Shown piece by piece: positions 17,894 to 26,507 of a stretch of 64,000 nucleotides of DNA. This stretch comes from G963663315 sp963668255. Lineage in GTDB: Bacteria > Pseudomonadota > Gammaproteobacteria > Arenicellales > Poriferihabitantaceae. The notes below the pieces were generated by a model that saw only the letters and a program-made list of their open reading frames with translations, was not told the origin of the DNA and did no database searches. Both the position numbers and the translations under genes were made by a program. The stretch covers positions 2,108,001 through 2,172,000 of the forward strand of contig OZ220708.1 in the NCBI GenBank assembly GCA_965116595.1, written 5' to 3'. Each line of letters begins with the position of its first letter. Position 1 is the first letter of the stretch.

Positions 17894-19846
17894 ATGAGTA
17901 AAGAAGTTCAATCCAGAAAGGTTACCCCGAAAAACAAATCCGGAAACGGCAAGGGCGGGAATGGGGTTGTCGAAACCAAAACGGCAGCCCGGGGAGCGAG
18001 CAGGGAGAGCGTACCGGATTCCAACGAATCGAAGGTAAAAAAGCCCCAGATCGAACCCCAGTCCGACCTGAAAAAACTGGTACTCAAAGGCAAGGATCAG
18101 GGTTTTTTGACCTATGCCGAGATCAACGACCATTTGCCGGAAAACATGCATGAAACCGACCAGATCGAGGTCGTTGTCAACATGATTAACGATATGGGTA
18201 TCGAGGTGGTGGATAAGGCTCCGGATACGGATATCATGACATTGAAAAGGGATAACCCTGAAGACCAGGAAGTTGCAGAGGAGGTCAGCGTCGCACTGAA
18301 AACCGCAGTTGAAAGCGAGTTCGGTCGAACCACCGACCCGGTTCGTATGTACATGCGGGAAATGGGAACAGTGGAGTTGTTGACCCGGGAAGACGAAATC
18401 GCCCTGGCCAAACGCATCGAAGCGGGTAACCGTGAAAGCGCTTCTGCGATTGCACTGACCCCGGCCGTCATTCGGCAAATGCTTGATTTTGCCTATCAAA
18501 TTGAAGCGGGCAAAATGAAGCTTTCTGATGTGGTAGTTGACTTTATGGAGCTGAATGCGCTGGATGATGAAACCGTGGCCATTCCCGGAGAACCCGGTCA
18601 AAATGCAGCCGAATCAGAAGGCCTGCCAAACAGTCCTGACTTCGATGATGCGATCATCCGTTTCAGGAAGATGGGCCGAATCTGGAATTCCCTGAACAAG
18701 GCGATCGAAACCCATGGTCTTGGCAGCAGGCAGGCGTTGCGAATCCGAAAAAGATTGAGTGACGAACTGTTACAAATCAAATTCGTACCTGCAAAACTGG
18801 ATATCCTGGCTTCAACGTTACGCAATTGCATGGCCGAGGTGAAGGAATGCGAGCGTGGTATTGCAAAGTACTGCGTCAGCTATGGCAAGGTTCCCAGAAA
18901 AAAGTTCCTGGAAAATTTCCGCGGCAACGAGACCAATATGGAATGGTTTGACCGGTTGATCCAGGAACACCCGGATGAGCGAGCCCGGCTGGAGAGATAC
19001 AAGGACAAGGTTGAAGGATGTACATATCGGCTGGTCATGATTCAGGACAAGGCGGGATTGGAAATGAAGGATCTGAAGGACCTGAACAGGAAACTTTCAA
19101 TTGGTGAAGCCAAGGCGCGGCGCGCCAAGAAAGAAATGGTCGAAGCCAATCTGCGGTTGGTCATTTCGATTGCGAAGAAATATACCAACCGCGGGTTGCA
19201 GTTCCTGGATTTGATTCAGGAGGGCAATATCGGATTAATGAAGGCAGTCGACAAGTTCGAATATCGGCGCGGCTACAAATTCTCTACCTATGCCACCTGG
19301 TGGATTCGTCAAGCTATTACCCGGTCCATTGCAGATCAGGCCAGAACCATCCGGATCCCGGTGCACATGATCGAAACCATTAACAAGCTCAATCGTGTCT
19401 CCCGACAGATTCTTCAGGAAAAGGGCCGCGAAGCGCTGCCCGGTGAACTGGCCGAACGCATGGAACTGTCCGAAGAAAAGGTTCGCAAGGTACTGAAGAT
19501 TGCCAAAGAGCCGATTTCGATGGAAATGCCGGTGGGTGATGACGAAGATTCACACCTCGGAGATTTTATCGAGGACAAGAACATCAAGGCTCCCGTCGAT
19601 ATTGCGACTACCTCCGGCCTGAAAAACGCAACAGACGATATACTGGAATCACTGACCGAACGGGAAGCGAAAGTGCTGCAAATGCGGTTCGGTATCGGTA
19701 TGAACACGGATCATACCCTTGAAGAAGTGGGCAAGCAGTTTGATGTTACCCGGGAGCGTATTCGGCAGATCGAAGCCAAGGCATTAAGAAAGCTGCGTCA
19801 TCCGAGTCGTTCAGAGCATTTGAGAAGCTTCCTGGAAAACAGTTGA
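17894..19846 (+). CDS. rpoD: RNA polymerase primary sigma factor (sigma-70)
   Basis: RpoD directs RNA polymerase to housekeeping promoters. All regions are recognisable: region 1.1 (DLKKLVLKGKDQGFLTYAEI), region 1.2 (DPVRMYMREMGTVELLTRE) and the non-conserved insert of group 1 factors. Region 2 follows (RLVISIAKKYTNRGLQFLDL, then YKFSTYATWWIRQAITR), then region 3 (IPVHMIETINKLNRVSRQI) and region 4 with the helix-turn-helix (DHTLEEVGKQFDVTRERIRQ). The 650-residue length is typical for gammaproteobacteria. Confidence 0.97.
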   Translation: MSKEVQSRKVTPKNKSGNGKGGNGVVETKTAARGASRESVPDSNESKVKKPQIEPQSDLKKLVLKGKDQGFLTYAEINDHLPENMHETDQIEVVVNMINDMGIEVVDKAPDTDIMTLKRDNPEDQEVAEEVSVALKTAVESEFGRTTDPVRMYMREMGTVELLTREDEIALAKRIEAGNRESASAIALTPAVIRQMLDFAYQIEAGKMKLSDVVVDFMELNALDDETVAIPGEPGQNAAESEGLPNSPDFDDAIIRFRKMGRIWNSLNKAIETHGLGSRQALRIRKRLSDELLQIKFVPAKLDILASTLRNCMAEVKECERGIAKYCVSYGKVPRKKFLENFRGNETNMEWFDRLIQEHPDERARLERYKDKVEGCTYRLVMIQDKAGLEMKDLKDLNRKLSIGEAKARRAKKEMVEANLRLVISIAKKYTNRGLQFLDLIQEGNIGLMKAVDKFEYRRGYKFSTYATWWIRQAITRSIADQARTIRIPVHMIETINKLNRVSRQILQEKGREALPGELAERMELSEEKVRKVLKIAKEPISMEMPVGDDEDSHLGDFIEDKNIKAPVDIATTSGLKNATDDILESLTEREAKVLQMRFGIGMNTDHTLEEVGKQFDVTRERIRQIEAKALRKLRHPSRSEHLRSFLENS

Positions 19847-19951
19847 CGGCCATCGGTAATTCGACAGACACCCCGGTGTTCCTGACCGGAGCCGTCGCAG
19901 CCGGGAGATTCTCCTGATTGCATCATCAAGCGCAATATATCTCTTCGATAC

Positions 19952-20028
19952 GGGCCTGTAGCTCAGTTGGTTAGAGCAGTGGACTCATAATCCATTGGTC
20001 GTAGGTTCAAGTCCTACCGGGCCCACCA
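19952..20028 (+). tRNA. tRNA with CAT anticodon, probably tRNA-Ile2 (lysidine type)
   Basis: The 77-nt cloverleaf includes an encoded CCA end. The acceptor stem GGGCCTG pairs with CGGGCCC (one T-G pair), the D arm holds GCTCAGTTGGTTAGAGC, and the anticodon loop CTCATAA has CAT at 19986-19988. The T arm is GTAGG TTCAAGT CCTAC. A CAT tRNA can be elongator Met or Ile2. Its place just after rpoD matches ileX of E. coli, so Ile2 modified by TilS is favoured. The accessory region starts directly downstream, so the gene is a plausible integration site. Confidence 0.9.
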
Positions 20029-20064
20029 ATTAAATCAATAACTTATGTTATTTTCTATTTATCC

Positions 20065-20085
20065 TATGCGCAATTCTTGCGCATA
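20065..20085. terminator. Perfect 9-bp hairpin between the tRNA and the accessory region
   Basis: TATGCGCAA (20065-20073) pairs perfectly with TTGCGCATA (20077-20085) around a TTC loop. It lies between the tRNA and the 3' end of the minus-strand dimethylformamidase-like gene. It could terminate either transcript but lacks a T-run on both strands. Confidence 0.45.
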
Positions 20086-20108
20086 CCTCATTTCTGCGGT
20101 ATTGGAAT

Positions 20109-22364
20109 TTAGCCGTTCGTATCATTAAACGGCGTCGGGTCGATAAATCGACGCACTGCATTTTCGCTCAGCCGACTAACCCCGTTAACATAATTGTTAT
20201 GCGATAGACTTCCGCACCAGGTCATGGACGAAAATGACAAGACCGCGCCACCTGACTGTGTCTCGAAAAATGTAATGTCGGCGTGAACCCGATCATGTAC
20301 CCATTCATCGGGTACGACGAAGGTTAGATCTTCCCTTGCGATCATCATGCCACGAGGGTGGTTCTGTGAACTCGCAATGACAAGAGCGTGTTCGGGTGTT
20401 CCCAAATTACTGTCTACCGCGTCGATTTCTTCGCCGGCTGCGCCACCGCCCAACAGACCGTACTCCCCGAGCGGCTCCTCTTCCACACCTTCGGTCAGGA
20501 ATCGAACACGTTCGTTATCCCAATCCGGAGTGCGAGAGAATCCGGTGCTTCCCTGGAACCCCATGCCTCGTGTACCAACACCAAAAATTTGTTGCGGTGG
20601 ACGACCAGTGTGTCGCCAGAGCCCGCCCAGTTCTCCGGTTGACTGAAGATAATGCTCTCCCGGCGGCGAGAACCATGCGCCAGAACCGGCCACACCGCGT
20701 CGAATTTCCACGGCCGCAGGAAAATTTGCATCGACGCCGGTCACCCAGTAATAGCCATTCGCTCCCATGTACATGAACCGGCCACCGCAATCCTGAGTAT
20801 AAATCTCGAGAGCGTCCAGAATTTCATGCGTGACATACTCCGGATGGTTTCCGCTTATGATCGTAGAGTATCCTTCAAGCAATTCAACTCCTTCCTCGTG
20901 CACCGCATGATCGGTAATAATGTCAAATTCTAAACCGCAATGTTCCAACCAACTCGCAATTAGTGTGTCCGCTGGCATGCACCAGATAGCACCTCTGGGA
21001 CGCATGTTGAGAATCGGTCTTAACCAGGAAGAAAAATGATGTCCAAGACCGTCTTTGTGAAAATCGTACAGTGACGTTCCGAATTCCGGGTGAGCACACA
21101 GTTTTTCATAGCCTTCCAAGTCAGGTTCAAGCTGAGCAGCCCACTGTTCAATGTTAAAGCCAAATTGTTGTTCGTTGTCATCAATCCTGTCATTTGCATA
21201 GGCGAGATATGTCATCGTCGGCAGCATTAATGCAATAGGCGCTTTTATAGAGTCCGATTTGGGTGCCAAAACAAAAAATGGGGCGTAGTCAGTAACTCCT
21301 TCTGAGTTGACGACTTTGGCGGCATAGATACCACTCTTTAGATCTTCTGGAATTGCAAAATGGAAATCGCTCGACCAACCACAGTCATAGAGAGCGTCGG
21401 AATGAAAATGCACCGCGCTGTAATGCTCTGGCACATCTGCATAATTGTGCACGGTGCCATCCCATCTGGCACCGGTAACACCCAGACGCGGCAGGTTTGT
21501 CAAGGCTCCAGCATGATGCGGGGCGAGTTCATTACGAAACGAACCTGCAGACCGGGCGGAAAAATTAAACACCCCAAAAAGCTGATTGCTAACTTCATCG
21601 TTGGGCGTATAGGCAGAGGCTGCCATAACGTCTTCTGACCCGAGGATCGTCCGGGCGATTCGAAGCACATCGATTTTTCCATCGAAACAATCTTTGACGA
21701 TAACCTGGCCGTTACTATCCTGACCGCTGGTCTTTGCCGCGAGGAGTAGCTCAGTGTCATCGCCGAAGTCCGGAACATTGCAAGAGGTTTCAACTCCAAA
21801 GTATGAAAATCTTGCAGGCTGATGAGCCCTGTTCTCCATGCGCCACAATCGGAGTTCTGCAGTGTTACGTGAAGAATCCCAGCTGATCGCTAAAAGGTGC
21901 CATTTTTTTTCCTTCAAACACGTCGGTAGCTTGAGATTGACCGGCTCATCAGATCCAGAGACACTTGCTATGATGTTGGCACCTTCAGACCAGACTTCTA
22001 TTTCACTGCCGTCCTGGTCCCGCAAGAGGGTAATTGTCTGGCGACGTTCACTGTCGAGAACCGTTGGACAGACGTATAGTTGCAGGGTGTGTGCAAAAGA
22101 ATTTGAAAAAGCTGTTTCCAACCCAATAGCGGCGAAAGATCCTGGATAAACTTTTTTTGCCCGACCCGGGTATCGACCATCAAACGAAGAAGGAACCGGT
22201 ATTTCTTTAAACTTGTTATTTGCGCTATCGACGCATGCATTCATAACACGGACAAGTGTTGCATCGAACGGGATATCACCCTCGCTGCTGACATTTATAC
22301 TGATGGTTTGTCCATAGCGGACATGCATGTGATCCGCATAGGCAAATATTTGGTTTTGTTGCAC
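20109..22364 (-). CDS. N,N-dimethylformamidase large-subunit-like amidohydrolase
   Basis: The protein is 751 residues, close to the large subunit (DmfA2) of dimethylformamidase, which hydrolyses DMF to dimethylamine and formate at a mononuclear iron held by two Tyr and one Glu. An N-terminal LamG-like region (FDGKIDVLRIARTILGSEDV) precedes the catalytic half. Likely iron ligands are Tyr386 or Tyr389 (TMTYLAYAN), Tyr433 (GTSLYDFH) and Glu509 (SGNHPEY); their spacing roughly matches the Paracoccus enzyme. No gene for the roughly 130-residue small subunit lies next to it. It is the last gene before the tRNA, and the amine dehydrogenase-like gene lies 41 bp upstream. The exact amide substrate is unknown. 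Confidence 0.8.
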   Translation of the reverse strand: MQQNQIFAYADHMHVRYGQTISINVSSEGDIPFDATLVRVMNACVDSANNKFKEIPVPSSFDGRYPGRAKKVYPGSFAAIGLETAFSNSFAHTLQLYVCPTVLDSERRQTITLLRDQDGSEIEVWSEGANIIASVSGSDEPVNLKLPTCLKEKKWHLLAISWDSSRNTAELRLWRMENRAHQPARFSYFGVETSCNVPDFGDDTELLLAAKTSGQDSNGQVIVKDCFDGKIDVLRIARTILGSEDVMAASAYTPNDEVSNQLFGVFNFSARSAGSFRNELAPHHAGALTNLPRLGVTGARWDGTVHNYADVPEHYSAVHFHSDALYDCGWSSDFHFAIPEDLKSGIYAAKVVNSEGVTDYAPFFVLAPKSDSIKAPIALMLPTMTYLAYANDRIDDNEQQFGFNIEQWAAQLEPDLEGYEKLCAHPEFGTSLYDFHKDGLGHHFSSWLRPILNMRPRGAIWCMPADTLIASWLEHCGLEFDIITDHAVHEEGVELLEGYSTIISGNHPEYVTHEILDALEIYTQDCGGRFMYMGANGYYWVTGVDANFPAAVEIRRGVAGSGAWFSPPGEHYLQSTGELGGLWRHTGRPPQQIFGVGTRGMGFQGSTGFSRTPDWDNERVRFLTEGVEEEPLGEYGLLGGGAAGEEIDAVDSNLGTPEHALVIASSQNHPRGMMIAREDLTFVVPDEWVHDRVHADITFFETQSGGAVLSFSSMTWCGSLSHNNYVNGVSRLSENAVRRFIDPTPFNDTNG

Positions 22365-22405
22365 GATGTCTACCTTTTATCTATTCATGTGTGTGATCCG
22401 CTAAT

Positions 22406-24478
22406 TCAATCCGGACTCGGTCGCTCCCAAACATACATTTGCGGATCGCAATCGAGATTGGGGAACAGTCGCGCGGTTTTGTGCCCGGCATAGACGGCCG
22501 CCGCAATGGTGGCAGGCGCGTAGGCATCGCCGATGCAAGCCAAGTTAGTAATTCCTGCCTTGGCAAGCGCGGCAGTCTCCGTCTGCAGATTCCTGAATAG
22601 TTCATCACGAGGCAGCCGCTCTGTAACCAGGACCAACGTGTCCGCAGCAAGCATCTCTTGTCGATCTGAATAGCTGCAGGCAGTCGTCACTTGTCCCGCA
22701 GTAGCTGATAGAATCCGGCGATTAAGGTGTAGGCTAATTCCGTTCTCAATCATGCTGGCCTGAACCCGACCCTGTTCGAGCGTCAGTGTCGTCCAGCTGG
22801 CAGCCATGGCGCTATCGGTCACATAGGCCACCTCGTGACCCTGCGCCCGAAGTTTCTCTGCTATGGTCGATCCCATGTAGTAGTAATCCAGGTCGTATAC
22901 CACGACCTTGCCCTGCGCGTTACTTCCATCCATTATGTCGTCCGGTGAGAGAACCATCATCGCATCAAGCCCCTCAATCGCAGTTCTCTGATGACGGCCG
23001 ATACCATCGCACCGCCACTGTGACCCGGTAGCGAGGATGACGTGCATGAAACCGAATTCGAGGATATCATTCCCCGTCAACCGGCTTTCACGATAGATCT
23101 CAACTTGCGGGCGGGTCAAAAGGTAGTGCTGCCGATAGTCGATCACCCGAGCGTAACTCGCAAGACCCGGAAGCCGGCTTTCACGCAGAACCCTACCGCC
23201 AATTTCGGTCGAGGCTTCGGCAAGTGTCACCTGATGGCCGCGATTAGAGAGCTGTAAGGCACATTCCAGTCCAGCCGGACCGGCGCCCACAACGAGGACA
23301 GGATCAGGTTCAGCACTCGATGGAATATTTTCAGGGTGCCAGCCGCGTCGCCACTCCTCACCCATCGTCGGGTTTTGGGTGCAGCGAATCGGTGCAGATG
23401 ACACATCGCTTGCAACGCAAATGTTGCATCCGATGCATTCGCGAATTTCTTCGATACGGTTTTCCTTGATCTTATTCGGCAGGAATGGATCGGCGATTGA
23501 AGGGCGCGCCGCACCAATCATATCCAGGTACCCATTGCGAATCTGGCCTACCATACCATCTGCTGAGGTGAACCTACCGACACCAACTACGGGCTTACTT
23601 GTCAGCGATTTCACATGCCTGGTGTATTCCGTCTGGAAGCCTTCGTTGGGAGCGAAACGTGCGGTCTGGCTGTCATTTGACCAGTCCGAGACGTTTACAT
23701 CCCAGAGGTCCGGCAATTCACCAAACATCTCGACCACGGCTCGTCCTTCTTCTTCCCAGGTAATACCATCGGCGCCCATCATTTCATCAACACCGAAGCG
23801 AAACGCGACACCGCACGAATCTCCGACCTCCTCCTTTAATTCCTCCAACAATTCGCCGATAAGCCTGGCGCGATTTTCCAAACAACCACCGTACTCGTCA
23901 GTTCGATCATTGTAGCGACGAGAAAGAAAGTGCATTGGTGTAACCAGCCCGTGGCCAGCATACATGTAGATAATGTCATACCCCGCGATCCGGGCGCGTC
24001 GAGCTGCATCACGATACCAACCTCGCAGGGCACGGATATCGTTTTTGTCCATCGCACGAGCCTGTACCGGATCACCAAATTCGGAAATGACGGCCATGCT
24101 GGTTGGCCCCAAGGGTGGAATACGCGAAAGTGGATTGGCGTTGGCGGCTCCGTTGTAAGCCAGTTGGATACCAGCCAACGCGCCGTGTTGGTGAATCGAT
24201 TCGACTGTTCTCGCGTGATAGGGGATATCCTCGTCGCTCCAGAGTCGACCTTCTACAAAAGGAGTCAACTCGGAACTGGGGTGAATCTCGACCTCTTCGG
24301 TGCAAACAACTCCCCAACCGCCTTCGGCCTTCATCCCCCGCATCGCAGCAAGAGCTTTGGGTCTGGCATGGGCCATGCCGTTACAATGTGGGACCTGGTA
24401 AAACCGGTTCGGTGCAGTAACTGGGCCTATTTTGACGGGCTCGAACAAAATGGCATATCTTGAGTCGGTATTGGTCAT
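22406..24478 (-). CDS. FMN/4Fe-4S amine dehydrogenase of the TMADH/DMADH/histamine dehydrogenase family
   Basis: This 690-residue flavoprotein oxidatively removes amines and passes electrons to an ETF-type acceptor. Cys32 in YQVPHC matches the Cys that carries 6-S-cysteinyl-FMN in trimethylamine dehydrogenase. The 4Fe-4S site is Cys348, Cys351, Cys354 and Cys366, followed by the family GEEWRRGWHPE. A second nucleotide site is VLVVGAGPAG near 395-404. The aromatic bowl of trimethylamine dehydrogenase (Tyr60, Trp264, Trp355) is replaced by Glu62, Trp266 and Asp358. As I recall, histamine dehydrogenase has Gln, Trp and Asp there, and a similar length. A di- or polyamine-like substrate is therefore possible. 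Confidence 0.85.
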   Translation of the reverse strand: MTNTDSRYAILFEPVKIGPVTAPNRFYQVPHCNGMAHARPKALAAMRGMKAEGGWGVVCTEEVEIHPSSELTPFVEGRLWSDEDIPYHARTVESIHQHGALAGIQLAYNGAANANPLSRIPPLGPTSMAVISEFGDPVQARAMDKNDIRALRGWYRDAARRARIAGYDIIYMYAGHGLVTPMHFLSRRYNDRTDEYGGCLENRARLIGELLEELKEEVGDSCGVAFRFGVDEMMGADGITWEEEGRAVVEMFGELPDLWDVNVSDWSNDSQTARFAPNEGFQTEYTRHVKSLTSKPVVGVGRFTSADGMVGQIRNGYLDMIGAARPSIADPFLPNKIKENRIEEIRECIGCNICVASDVSSAPIRCTQNPTMGEEWRRGWHPENIPSSAEPDPVLVVGAGPAGLECALQLSNRGHQVTLAEASTEIGGRVLRESRLPGLASYARVIDYRQHYLLTRPQVEIYRESRLTGNDILEFGFMHVILATGSQWRCDGIGRHQRTAIEGLDAMMVLSPDDIMDGSNAQGKVVVYDLDYYYMGSTIAEKLRAQGHEVAYVTDSAMAASWTTLTLEQGRVQASMIENGISLHLNRRILSATAGQVTTACSYSDRQEMLAADTLVLVTERLPRDELFRNLQTETAALAKAGITNLACIGDAYAPATIAAAVYAGHKTARLFPNLDCDPQMYVWERPSPD

Positions 24479-24526
24479 GTTAGTTCTAATGTCTCTTTAG
24501 ATTCTTGCCCAATCCAGATTTCCGGA

Positions 24527-25009
24527 CTAGTACGGCTGTAACGACGAAGCACTGGCATCTGAGAAAAAAAACAGGATTCCAATTACGATTAAAAATGCTC
24601 CGGCGGCCTGTGGCAAACCGAATCTCTCACCGAAGACAGCTGCCGATACTATAGTCGTGATTACGACCGTTCCTACTACAATTGTCGGGATCGCTACTTT
24701 AGCTTCCATCGGCTTTTCGAGTCCCACGCCGCCAAACAAATAGAAGTATCCGATTTCTGCAGCGCCTATACATATTCCCGCCGCAACGGCCCAAAAGTAA
24801 GCCCCAGGTGATAGGGAGAATATATGTCCTCCTTTGATGGTCTGAAAGACAAGGAACAGACTCGAAGTAAACAATGCTGCTAGTTGCAAGCATATAGTCG
24901 CGACAACGGTACTCGTAGTAGTGGCTGGAATGAAGGTACCAGAGACTTTTACGAAAAGGTTATAGCCAGCGTAAAATATGGTTACCGCCAGAAGGAGCGC
25001 AACTGCCAT
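24527..25009 (-). CDS. EamA/DMT-type small permease
   Basis: The 160-residue protein is almost entirely hydrophobic, with about five membrane helices. It ends in the EamA-type motif FGERFGLPQAAGAFLIVIGILFFF. One EamA domain is about half the usual ten-helix drug/metabolite transporter, so it probably works as a dimer. It sits between the amine dehydrogenase and the cysteine hydrolase in the same direction, so it may export or import a metabolite of this module. No substrate can be assigned. Confidence 0.7.
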   Translation of the reverse strand: MAVALLLAVTIFYAGYNLFVKVSGTFIPATTTSTVVATICLQLAALFTSSLFLVFQTIKGGHIFSLSPGAYFWAVAAGICIGAAEIGYFYLFGGVGLEKPMEAKVAIPTIVVGTVVITTIVSAAVFGERFGLPQAAGAFLIVIGILFFFSDASASSLQPY

Positions 25010-25042
25010 TGTGATCGACTTTTCAATAATGCTCTAATTGAA

Positions 25043-25690
25043 TCAAGCAGCTGTGGTTGATGCTCTGTCTAAAGAGAAATTGTCCATTGCTTCCAGAGTT
25101 TCGTCGAGGGTTCGCCGAGCGCCAGTCTGAAGGTACTCCATTGCCCGAATTGCCGCCTCATGGGCTTCGATACTGGAGCCGGCAACACAATCTTCGATTA
25201 CCCTGCAAAAGTAGTCCCCCTGGTGACTGTCCACAAAAGTATAGTGGACACAAACATCGGTCAACCCACCCGTTAGCAATAGTGTATCGACTTTCAATCC
25301 TCGCAGCAGAATTTCCAAATCGGTTCCATAAAAAGCCGAATAACGACGTTTCTGAATTAGGTAATCTCCTTCGCGAAAGTCGACTACTTCTTTTGCTATC
25401 GCTGTCTCTGGGTTGCTGTCAAGACAATGGATATCCTCATCCCCATCAAGCTCTCTACCGAAGTCCACCAGGTCAGCACGGTGGATTTCCTGAATAAAAA
25501 TGACCGGGATACCTTTGTCTCGTGCCTTATCGATGGCTATTCGTGAGCTGGCGACACGTTCAGGATAATTTGGCATATGCGCAATCGATCGAGTTTCCTT
25601 TTCTACAAAGGTCGATTGTTGGACATCGATAACGACCAACGCAGGGCGGCCTTCGATTAATTCACGATTTGGTTTTACTGACTTGGCCAT
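25043..25690 (-). CDS. Isochorismatase-family cysteine amidohydrolase
   Basis: This protein has the isochorismatase/nicotinamidase fold. The likely triad is Asp in ALVVIDVQ (about residue 21), Lys in YLIQKRRYSAF and Cys in GGLTDVCVHYT, with the family cis-peptide before the Cys. Members hydrolyse nicotinamide, N-carbamoylsarcosine, ureidoacrylate and other amides. The ATG at 25690 (MAKSVK) is chosen because a strong GAAGGAG site sits just upstream; an earlier ATG at 25729 would overlap the permease gene. It lies in the amine/amide module, so an amide intermediate is the likely substrate. Confidence 0.82.
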   Translation of the reverse strand: MAKSVKPNRELIEGRPALVVIDVQQSTFVEKETRSIAHMPNYPERVASSRIAIDKARDKGIPVIFIQEIHRADLVDFGRELDGDEDIHCLDSNPETAIAKEVVDFREGDYLIQKRRYSAFYGTDLEILLRGLKVDTLLLTGGLTDVCVHYTFVDSHQGDYFCRVIEDCVAGSSIEAHEAAIRAMEYLQTGARRTLDETLEAMDNFSLDRASTTAA

Positions 25691-25703
25691 ATAAAAATCT
25701 CCT

Positions 25704-26507
25704 TCAGGAAGAACGACTATCGTCCGCACCTAATAATCTTGGCAAATTGCCATATCGGGCTATCATTGAAAAAATGACGATAGATGAAAAAATGAATGTA
25801 ATAGCACCAACTGCCATGGTTGGTGTAAAGCCGTTTCTCAACGAATTGAAAATCTGTAGTGTGACGGTCGCATAGGCCGAAGACGATACAAAAAACATGA
25901 TAATGAACTCATTGAAACTAAGCACGAGCACGAAAAAGAAAGCCGATGCTGTGTATGCTGTTGTTTGCGGAAAGACAACTGTACGGAACACTACGCTTTC
26001 ACTCGCGCCCATCGTCGCGGCCGCGTCCAGATGCGCACGATCAATGGATTGAAGGCCAATGGTGATCATGACCAACGGCAGAGCCAGAAAAAAGGCAGCG
26101 TGGCTCACGATTCCCGCCCATACTTCGCCAAGCCCTGTCGAGAATGACCAGAGAAAACTGAGGCCGACGCCGAATACGATCGGCGGTAATGCAAAGGGCA
26201 TGGAAGCAAGCCCTGCTATTAGCCTGGACATGGCGTCGTTCCGCTTCCAGACGAGGTAGGCTATCGGCCATGCAAGTAAAGTTGCCAGAACCGCGGCCCC
26301 GGTAGCAATGATCACGGAATTCTGTAGCGCCGTGACCCAGACGGTTTCCGTTACGAAAAACTCAGCAAATCGGGAAAGGGTCGGGTTCCTGGGCGGAAAC
26401 AACATGGCCCTGCCACCGTTGAGGGCCGATGCACATACGACAACAATGGGCAGCGCCACGAATATCGCGGAAAGAACCATATAGAGGATGCTAAGTCGGC
26501 GAATCAT
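25704..26507 (-). CDS. ABC importer permease, PotC-like
   Basis: An inner-membrane permease with about six helices and the binding-protein-dependent transport signature around residues 148-167 (AATMGASESVVFRTVVFPQT), which contacts the ATPase. It overlaps the second permease by 4 bp (ATGA), so the two are translationally coupled. Its relatives transport spermidine, putrescine or other cationic compounds. It belongs to the set permease-permease-ATPase-binding protein at 25.7-29.7 kb. Confidence 0.88.
   Translation of the reverse strand: MIRRLSILYMVLSAIFVALPIVVVCASALNGGRAMLFPPRNPTLSRFAEFFVTETVWVTALQNSVIIATGAAVLATLLAWPIAYLVWKRNDAMSRLIAGLASMPFALPPIVFGVGLSFLWSFSTGLGEVWAGIVSHAAFFLALPLVMITIGLQSIDRAHLDAAATMGASESVVFRTVVFPQTTAYTASAFFFVLVLSFNEFIIMFFVSSSAYATVTLQIFNSLRNGFTPTMAVGAITFIFSSIVIFSMIARYGNLPRLLGADDSRSS

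Noticed and set aside
20065..20085. Attachment-site core or integrase recombination site
   Set aside because: The palindrome is perfect but no copy is found elsewhere in the window and it does not repeat the tRNA 3' end. A terminator-like hairpin is a simpler reading.
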